Positions 59,404-64,000 of a stretch of 64,000 bases of DNA are shown piece by piece. Location: positions 372,001 through 436,000 of the forward strand of contig NZ_AULW01000001.1 in assembly GCF_000422485.1 (NCBI RefSeq), written 5' to 3'. The notes beneath the pieces are model-generated. The model did not search any database. It had not been told where the DNA came from and was given only the letters and a program-made list of their open reading frames with translations. This stretch comes from Paenibacillus pasadenensis DSM 19293 (lineage in GTDB: Bacteria; Bacillota; Bacilli; Paenibacillales; Paenibacillaceae). The position numbers were made by a program, and so were the translations under genes. Position 1 is the stretch's first letter. Each line of letters opens with the position of its first letter.

Positions 59404-60636
59404 TCAGAAAGCCCAGTTGCCGCCGCGGAAGATCGGCTCCACCGAGCCGTCCTGCGTCACGCCGTCGATATTCATCTCGGGCGAGCCGATCATGAAGTCC
59501 TCGTGCACGAGGCTGCGGTTCGCGCCGCGGCTCGCCAGCTCCTCCGGCGACAGCTCGGTTCCGCCCTCGAGGTTGACCGGATACGCCTGGCCGAGCGCCA
59601 GATGGCAGGAGGCGTTCTCGTCGAAAAGCGTATTGTAGAACGTCACGCCGGAGTTCGAGATCGGCGAGTCGTCAGGCACGAGCGCGACCTCGCCGAGGCG
59701 CACCGCGTTCTCGTCCATCGACAGCAGCTTGGCCAGCGCCTCGTAGCCTTGCTCGGCGGTGAAGTCGGTCACTTTGCCGTCCTTGAACGTCAGGGAGAAG
59801 TTCTGGATGAGCTGGCCGCTGTAGTTGAGCGGCTTGGTGCTGCGGACGATGCCGTTCACCCGGTCCTTATGCGGCATGGTGAACACTTCCTCCGTCGGCA
59901 TGTTCGGGTTGAACAGGACGCCGCGGCCGTTTTTCTTGCCGCCGCCCAGCCACAGATGGCCGTCCGGCAGGCCGATCGTCAGCTCGGTGCCCGGCGCCGT
60001 GAAGCGAAGCTCCGCGTAGCGCTTGGCGTTGAGGCGCTCGACCATGTCCAGCAGCGTGGCGTTGTGGCCGCGCCATGCCTCCACGGGATCCTCCAGCCCG
60101 ATGCGGGTGGCGTCGACGATCCGCTCCCACAGCTTTTCGACCGCGGTCTCGGACGGCTCGTCCGGGAACACCTTGGCCGCCCATTCCGGCGTCGCCCAGG
60201 ACACGAGCGTCCAGGCGTTCTCATGGTTCATGAGCGCGTTGCGGTATGGAGCCAGCGCCGTCGACGCCGCCTTGGAGCTGGCGGCGACACGCTCCGGATC
60301 GACGCCGGTCAGCAAGTCCGGATCGGGCGAATAGATCTGGATGAAGGCGGCGCCTTCGGCGACGAAGCCTTGGAACGCTTCCGCGCGCCACATCGGATAC
60401 TTGGAGAAATTCTCTTCCGGCGCTTGGAGGAAACGGATGCGGGTGAGCTGCTCGTCGTTGTACTCGACGAACACGTCGCTCGCTCCGGCGCTGTAGGCGC
60501 GGGAGACGATCTGCCGCGCCAGCGGGGCGGCGGCGATCGGAGCCATCACGACGACCTTTTGGCCGGGCTGCACGTTGACGCCGACGCGGACGATCAGTTC
60601 GGCGTAGTTTTCCAGTTGCTGCTGAGTCGGAATCAT
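59404..60636 (-). CDS. M29 family metallo-aminopeptidase (AmpS/PepS-like)
   Basis: A 410-aa cytoplasmic aminopeptidase that releases N-terminal residues from peptides using two metal ions. Family patterns include NVQPGQKVVVMAPIAAAPLAR, MNHENAWTLVSWATPEWA, FNPNMPTEEVFTMPHKDRVNG, NSGVTFYNTLFDENASCHLALG and the C-terminal VHEDFMIGSPEMNIDG. Together these carry the Glu/His/Asp ligands. ATG 60636 is 7 nt from GGAGG; a TTG two codons earlier is too close. It is monocistronic, with a strong terminator. Confidence 0.95.
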   Translation of the reverse strand: MIPTQQQLENYAELIVRVGVNVQPGQKVVVMAPIAAAPLARQIVSRAYSAGASDVFVEYNDEQLTRIRFLQAPEENFSKYPMWRAEAFQGFVAEGAAFIQIYSPDPDLLTGVDPERVAASSKAASTALAPYRNALMNHENAWTLVSWATPEWAAKVFPDEPSETAVEKLWERIVDATRIGLEDPVEAWRGHNATLLDMVERLNAKRYAELRFTAPGTELTIGLPDGHLWLGGGKKNGRGVLFNPNMPTEEVFTMPHKDRVNGIVRSTKPLNYSGQLIQNFSLTFKDGKVTDFTAEQGYEALAKLLSMDENAVRLGEVALVPDDSPISNSGVTFYNTLFDENASCHLALGQAYPVNLEGGTELSPEELASRGANRSLVHEDFMIGSPEMNIDGVTQDGSVEPIFRGGNWAF

Positions 60637-60755
60637 GGTCAACCTCCACTAAGAAAAGGAATAGCCTGCATCTCTCCAGTATAAGGAACGCAGCGGCAAG
60701 TTCCAAGGGCAGGCTTGCGCGGCGAAGCGGTGCTCCACACATGCGCCAGCACGAG

Positions 60756-60783
60756 AAAAAAGGGCCGCCGTCGAGGCAGCCCT
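60756..60783 (-). terminator. Terminator after the SnoaL/NTF2 gene
   Basis: AGGGCCGCC (60761-60769) pairs with GGCAGCCCT (60775-60783) with one mismatch and is followed on the minus strand by TTTTTT. It lies 8 bp after the stop. Confidence 0.85.
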
Positions 60784-60791
60784 GGAACCGA

Positions 60792-61190
60792 TTACTCTTT
60801 ACGGAAAGCCGCTTCCAGCGCTCCCGTATCTTCGAACACTCGAAAATACTTGATCTTGCCGTCCTCCACCTCGCATGCGGCCGCCCAAGAGCTCGCAAAA
60901 ATGCGGCCGGTCGAGCGGACCCGGTGCCGGAACTCCCCCCAGGCGAAAACCGTCCCTTCATCGGCCAGCATCCGATGCAGCTTGACCTCCTGCGGCTCCA
61001 GCTCCCGCTGAAGCTTGGACAACAGCGTCCGAACCCCTTCGACTCCGCGATAAGTGCCATAAAAGGGATGCCGCTCCGACTCATGCTCGCAGGCCGCGAT
61101 GAAAATCGCTTCCGGGTGGACGTACTCGAGAGCCGGTTCCACCTCCCTCATCCTCTCCATATAGCTCAGCAAGACTTGGTTCGCCTTCAT
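60792..61190 (-). CDS. SnoaL/NTF2-like protein
   Basis: A 132-aa single-domain protein of the NTF2-like cone fold. An N-terminal helix (VLLSYMERMREVEPALEYV) is followed by the beta-sheet with WGEFRHRVRSTGRIFASSW and EVEDGKIKYFRVFEDTGAL, typical of SnoaL_2-like proteins with an internal pocket. Such proteins act as isomerases, hydrolases or ligand binders; nothing here fixes the reaction. Its ATG overlaps the DinB gene stop by 4 nt, so it is translationally coupled to it. Confidence 0.8.
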   Translation of the reverse strand: MKANQVLLSYMERMREVEPALEYVHPEAIFIAACEHESERHPFYGTYRGVEGVRTLLSKLQRELEPQEVKLHRMLADEGTVFAWGEFRHRVRSTGRIFASSWAAACEVEDGKIKYFRVFEDTGALEAAFRKE

Positions 61191-61672
61191 GGACGTCGCT
61201 CCCCGCTCGTTCGGGTCGCTCTCAGCAGGCTCATCACGACGCCGAGGTGGATGCCCTCATGGACGAGAGCGAAGTTGAACAGCTCGGCCGCGGTGCGGAA
61301 CGAGAACGGCCCCATCTCCAGCGGCGGCTTCAGCTCCGCCTCCCATTTCTCCGGCGCGATCTCCGACAATCGGCCGAGCTGGGCGGCCAGCTGCTCCAGC
61401 AGCTCCGCCTTGGTCGGGGGAGCCTCCGTCCAATCCGCAGGCTTCGTGCCCGAGTCGAACAGCGCCGCATAATGGTCGGGAATGGCCGACGGCACGCCGA
61501 AGCACAAGGCCGCATATCGATCCCTCCAATACACGATATGACCGATATTCCAGCGGATTGTGTTGGCGAAGCCTTCCGGCTGCCGATCCAGCTGCTCCTC
61601 GGCTGCCGCCTGGACCTGGCCGAGCACGACTTGACGCACCACTTGACTCGTATGGACGATGGCTTGATGCAT
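61187..61672 (-). CDS. DinB family protein
   Basis: A 161-aa four-helix-bundle protein of the DinB/YfiT-like group. Probable metal ligands are the His in TIRWNIGHIVYWRDRY and the His pair in NFALVHEGIHLGVV near the C-terminus (HxxxH). Many relatives are thiol S-transferases. ATG 61672 follows AAGGAGG; an in-frame extension of 30 residues lacks a ribosome site. It is the first of two coupled genes with the SnoaL-like protein, divergent from the LysR regulator. Confidence 0.85.
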   Translation of the reverse strand: MHQAIVHTSQVVRQVVLGQVQAAAEEQLDRQPEGFANTIRWNIGHIVYWRDRYAALCFGVPSAIPDHYAALFDSGTKPADWTEAPPTKAELLEQLAAQLGRLSEIAPEKWEAELKPPLEMGPFSFRTAAELFNFALVHEGIHLGVVMSLLRATRTSGERRP

Positions 61673-61878
61673 GATTGAATTCCTCCTTGGTTTCGGATGG
61701 CTTCCTTGATTCAAGAGTACCGAAATCGCGGAAAGCCAACCATCCCGCAATTCCGATGCCATCGATCGGTTTCGCTACTCCAAGGGCGGCGCAATGCGCG
61801 GCCGGCCGGCTTTGCGCTATAATGGAATGAACTGGACCATCCGTGCCCGACCACTTCATTCGATGAAGGAGCCATGAC

Positions 61879-62790
61879 ATGGAACTTAGGCAGCTCCACT
61901 ATTTCGCGGCCATCTGCAAGGACATGCATTTTTCCAAGGCGGCGGAAGCTCTCTGCACGACCCAATCCAACCTCAGCCAGCAGATCAAGTTCCTGGAGAA
62001 CGAGCTGGGAACTCCGCTGTTCGACCGCATCGGGAGGCGGATCGCGCTCACCGAGGCCGGACGGATCGTCCTGGAGCAGAGCCGGCTTATTTTTGAACGA
62101 GTCGATTATATTCAAGCGGCGATCTCGGATTTGAAGCGGATGGAGGGCGGCCAGCTCGATATCGGCATCCTTCCCGGCGACGGGGATCTTCTGTTCGACG
62201 CGCTGCTGATCGACTTCCACCGCTCCTATCCGAAGCTGTCGATCCAAGTGACGGAGACGACGGAGGTGTACGGGCAGGTGCTCGAAGGAGTCCGGGACAT
62301 CGGCGTGACGACGACGCCGGCCGATCCGGATGACCGCATCGCGGTCATTCCGCTCTTTCATGAAGAATTCGTGCTGGCGGTCCGCTCCGACCATCCCGCC
62401 GCCAAGGCCAAAGCGATGTCCTTCGAGCAGCTGCAGCAGCTGAAGCTGGTCGCCTTCGGAGACGAGCACCAGATGACCAAGGTCATCCGGGAGAGCAGTC
62501 GAAAAGCCGGAATCCTCCTCGACCGCCCGATTGTCGCGCCCTCGCTGTCGACCCTTCTCGCCCTGGTCGAGCAAGGCGTCGGAGCCTGCATCCTTCCGCG
62601 GCTGCTCGTAGACAATCTCGGCCGCGATTCCATCGCTGCCGTGACCCTCTTGAACCCGACTCCGAGCCAAGACATCTGCATCCTCTACCGCAAGGACCGG
62701 TTCATGAGCCAAGCGGCGAAGCTGTTCATGGAGCTTCTGCAAGACTTTATCGACAAGGCGCAGGAGGCAAGCCGCCGTTCGTTAGGGTGA
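61879..62790 (+). CDS. LysR family transcriptional regulator
   Basis: A 303-aa LTTR. The N-terminal winged HTH is clear (MELRQLHYFAAICKDMHFSK, then AAEALCTTQSNLSQQIKFLE). The effector domain has GGQLDIGILPGDGDLLFDALL and GVGACILPRLLVDN, resembling CynR/BenM-type members. ATG follows AAGGAG by 7 nt. A TATAAT box at 61818-61823 is a likely -10 with a poor -35. It is divergent from the DinB-SnoaL pair, which may be its target. A strong terminator follows. Confidence 0.92.
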   Translation: MELRQLHYFAAICKDMHFSKAAEALCTTQSNLSQQIKFLENELGTPLFDRIGRRIALTEAGRIVLEQSRLIFERVDYIQAAISDLKRMEGGQLDIGILPGDGDLLFDALLIDFHRSYPKLSIQVTETTEVYGQVLEGVRDIGVTTTPADPDDRIAVIPLFHEEFVLAVRSDHPAAKAKAMSFEQLQQLKLVAFGDEHQMTKVIRESSRKAGILLDRPIVAPSLSTLLALVEQGVGACILPRLLVDNLGRDSIAAVTLLNPTPSQDICILYRKDRFMSQAAKLFMELLQDFIDKAQEASRRSLG

Positions 62791-62795
62791 AAAGG

Positions 62796-62844
62796 AAAAA
62801 GCGTTCCGATCCGCGCACGCATAGGCGGATGGGAACGCTTTTTT
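62796..62844 (+). terminator. Terminator of the lysR gene
   Basis: AAAAAGCGTTCC-ATCCGC pairs with GCGGAT-GGAACGCTTTTTT across a 9-nt loop. T runs are present in both directions, so it can also serve the convergent membrane-protein gene. Confidence 0.93.
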
Positions 62845-62885
62845 GCTCCGGCTGGAGGCAGCGCTTGGACGCTTCGAGACCGCAG

Positions 62886-64000
62886 TCAGCCGAGCGGCTC
62901 CGTACGGCGCATGGCGTCCGGAGCTTCATGCAGCGGCATCGCCGCCGGCGGATTCGGCCGGCCGAGCAGCATGCGGAGGCCGAAGGCGAGCAGCAGGAAC
63001 GCGGTCGCCGCGGCGGGCAGGTTGTAGCGGACGGTCTGGTACAGAGCATAGATCCGCGGGGCATGCTCGGCGGCGAGCGGCATGACGAACCGGTCCGCCA
63101 GGAAAAACGCGCCGACGGCGATCAGCGCCGCGCCGATCCAGCGGCTGTAGGCCGACAGCTCCGTCAGGACGGGCACGTCCGCCAGCTCGCCGCGCTGGAA
63201 GCGGCCATGCTGCTGGATCGCGTCGAAGAAGGCGTACAGCCAGACGAGCGGCAGCAGGAACAGGAACAGCGTCATCCGCAGGCTGTCCATCAAGTAGATG
63301 GACACGAGGAACAGTCCCATCAGCTGCAGGCCGCGCTTCTGCAGGCCGAGGTACAGATGGCCCGCTCCGGGCAGGAACGAGAGCGCGGCGGCGGCCATCT
63401 TGTTTTTGCGGCCGGAGGCGAAATGCCCCTCCAGCTCCTCGAACAGCGAGCGGTCGACGAGCGGCTCTCCCGCCTGCTTGCGCTGCACGAGATGCACGGC
63501 GTCGAACATCGCGTAGATCCACAGCACCGGCAGCAGCAGCAGGAAGAGCAGGAACACCGGCGTGTCCAGCACGATGGCGACGAAGACGACGAACACGCCG
63601 AGGCCCGCGAACGAGACGAGAAAGGCGGCGCCCCGCTGCATGAGGCCCAGGTACATATGGCCGAGCCCGGGGACAAAGGCGAGCAGGATCGCCGCCGTCT
63701 TCTCGCGCTGGCGCTCCGCCGCCATCGTCGGCACGAGACGCGCGGAGGGGATGCCGCTGCCGTCCATCGGACCGGGCTCGAACGCATGCGACGGCGCTGC
63801 CGGCGCCGACAGCGCCGTGACGAGCAGGTCGATCATGCTGACGCCCCAGACGAGCATCGGGAACAGCGCGAACACGAGGAATTCTCCGTCCATGCTGCCG
63901 GTCGCCGCGATCAGCAGCAGCAGCGCCGACGGGCCCCAGAACAGCAGGCCGTACAGCACCATCCGCCCGAACTTGCGCAGATAGGCGTGTCCGGCTCCGG
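62886..64000 (-). CDS. Multi-pass membrane protein with repeated PGxGHxYLG units (5' part outside window)
   Basis: The C-terminal part of a polytopic protein. At least 371 codons are open, and the frame continues past the right edge, upstream of the internal Met at 63962. Three repeats of a TM2-like unit are visible: GAGHAYLRKFGRMVLYG at the edge, VPGLGHMYLGLMQRGAAFLV in the middle and LPGAGHLYLGLQKRGLQLMG later. Each is followed by two hydrophobic helices and a WIYAMFDAVH/WLYAFFDAIQ motif. A C-terminal helical pair ends the protein (ALIAVGAFFLADRF; AATAFLLLAFGLRMLLG). TM2-like proteins have no settled function. The true start and total repeat number cannot be seen. Confidence 0.8.
   Translation of the reverse strand, partial: GAGHAYLRKFGRMVLYGLLFWGPSALLLLIAATGSMDGEFLVFALFPMLVWGVSMIDLLVTALSAPAAPSHAFEPGPMDGSGIPSARLVPTMAAERQREKTAAILLAFVPGLGHMYLGLMQRGAAFLVSFAGLGVFVVFVAIVLDTPVFLLFLLLLPVLWIYAMFDAVHLVQRKQAGEPLVDRSLFEELEGHFASGRKNKMAAAALSFLPGAGHLYLGLQKRGLQLMGLFLVSIYLMDSLRMTLFLFLLPLVWLYAFFDAIQQHGRFQRGELADVPVLTELSAYSRWIGAALIAVGAFFLADRFVMPLAAEHAPRIYALYQTVRYNLPAAATAFLLLAFGLRMLLGRPNPPAAMPLHEAPDAMRRTEPLG

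Overview
This 64 kb window comes from a high-GC, endospore-forming Gram-positive bacterium, most likely a Paenibacillus or close relative. Evidence: a Bacillales-type spore and translation block (holA, rpsT, gpr, spoIIP, yqxA-like, lepA, hemW, hrcA with a perfect CIRCE operator), an S-layer-homology-anchored giant glucanase, AraC-type response regulators paired with sensor kinases and solute-binding proteins, and LplB/LplC-type sugar permeases. No rRNA, tRNA, transposase, phage gene or CRISPR array was seen.

Layout. 1-15.5 kb: the conserved hrcA-hemW-lepA-yqxA-spoIIP-gpr-rpsT-holA neighbourhood. It is interrupted by a GH16 laminarinase, a GNAT, a DinB-like protein, an alkaline phosphatase and a HEAT protein between hrcA and hemW, and by a divergent SDR/TetR pair between spoIIP and gpr. 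15.7-17.4 kb: an ECF sigma factor with its membrane anti-sigma factor. 17.7-22.7 kb: a solute-binding protein, sensor kinase and AraC-type response regulator operon with no transporter. 23-26 kb: an AraC regulator divergent from a Gfo/Idh/MocA oxidoreductase plus aldo/keto reductase. 26.4-30 kb: a vanR-vanS-vanY-vanZ-like operon. 30.3-31.2 kb: a stress-type SDR. 31.3-41.2 kb: two GH87 (alpha-1,3-glucanase) proteins, one of 902 aa and one of 2113 aa carrying SLH domains, separated by a 52-bp tandem-repeat array. 41.7-44.8 kb: TetR and MMPL exporter. 45-48.6 kb: a MalEFG-like importer. 48.9-51.4 kb: kduI, a DeoR regulator and kduD. 51.7-57.5 kb: a LacI regulator with an SBP, two permeases and a PHP-family hydrolase. 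57.4-64 kb: AraC/PhyH, an M29 aminopeptidase, a SnoaL/DinB pair, LysR, and a multi-pass membrane protein cut by the window edge.

Main result. Four promoters share one architecture read directly from the sequence: the SBP-kinase-regulator operon, both GH87 genes and the MalEFG-like importer. Each has a GGTC box exactly 10 bp upstream of a poor TAG-type -35, then 17-18 bp and a recognisable -10. Three of the four have a second GTCAC box exactly 21 bp further upstream. Cre-like palindromes sit at or just downstream of three of these promoters, and another precedes the GH16 gene. I infer a self-contained alpha-1,3-glucan sensing, digestion and import regulon. In this model the AraC-type response regulator activates the surface and secreted glucanases, the importer and its own operon, under CcpA-type carbon repression. 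The substrate assignment is inferred from the GH87 catalytic pattern and is untested.

Other regulatory signals include tandem TTGC-N7-GCAA operators before the TetR-MMPL pair, AAACCGGTTT operators before the LacI cluster, and 16-bp direct repeats in the AraC/oxidoreductase intergenic region. There are several families of non-coding tandem repeats (16, 27, about 50, 51 and 52 bp). One SBP gene appears frameshifted at its 3' end.
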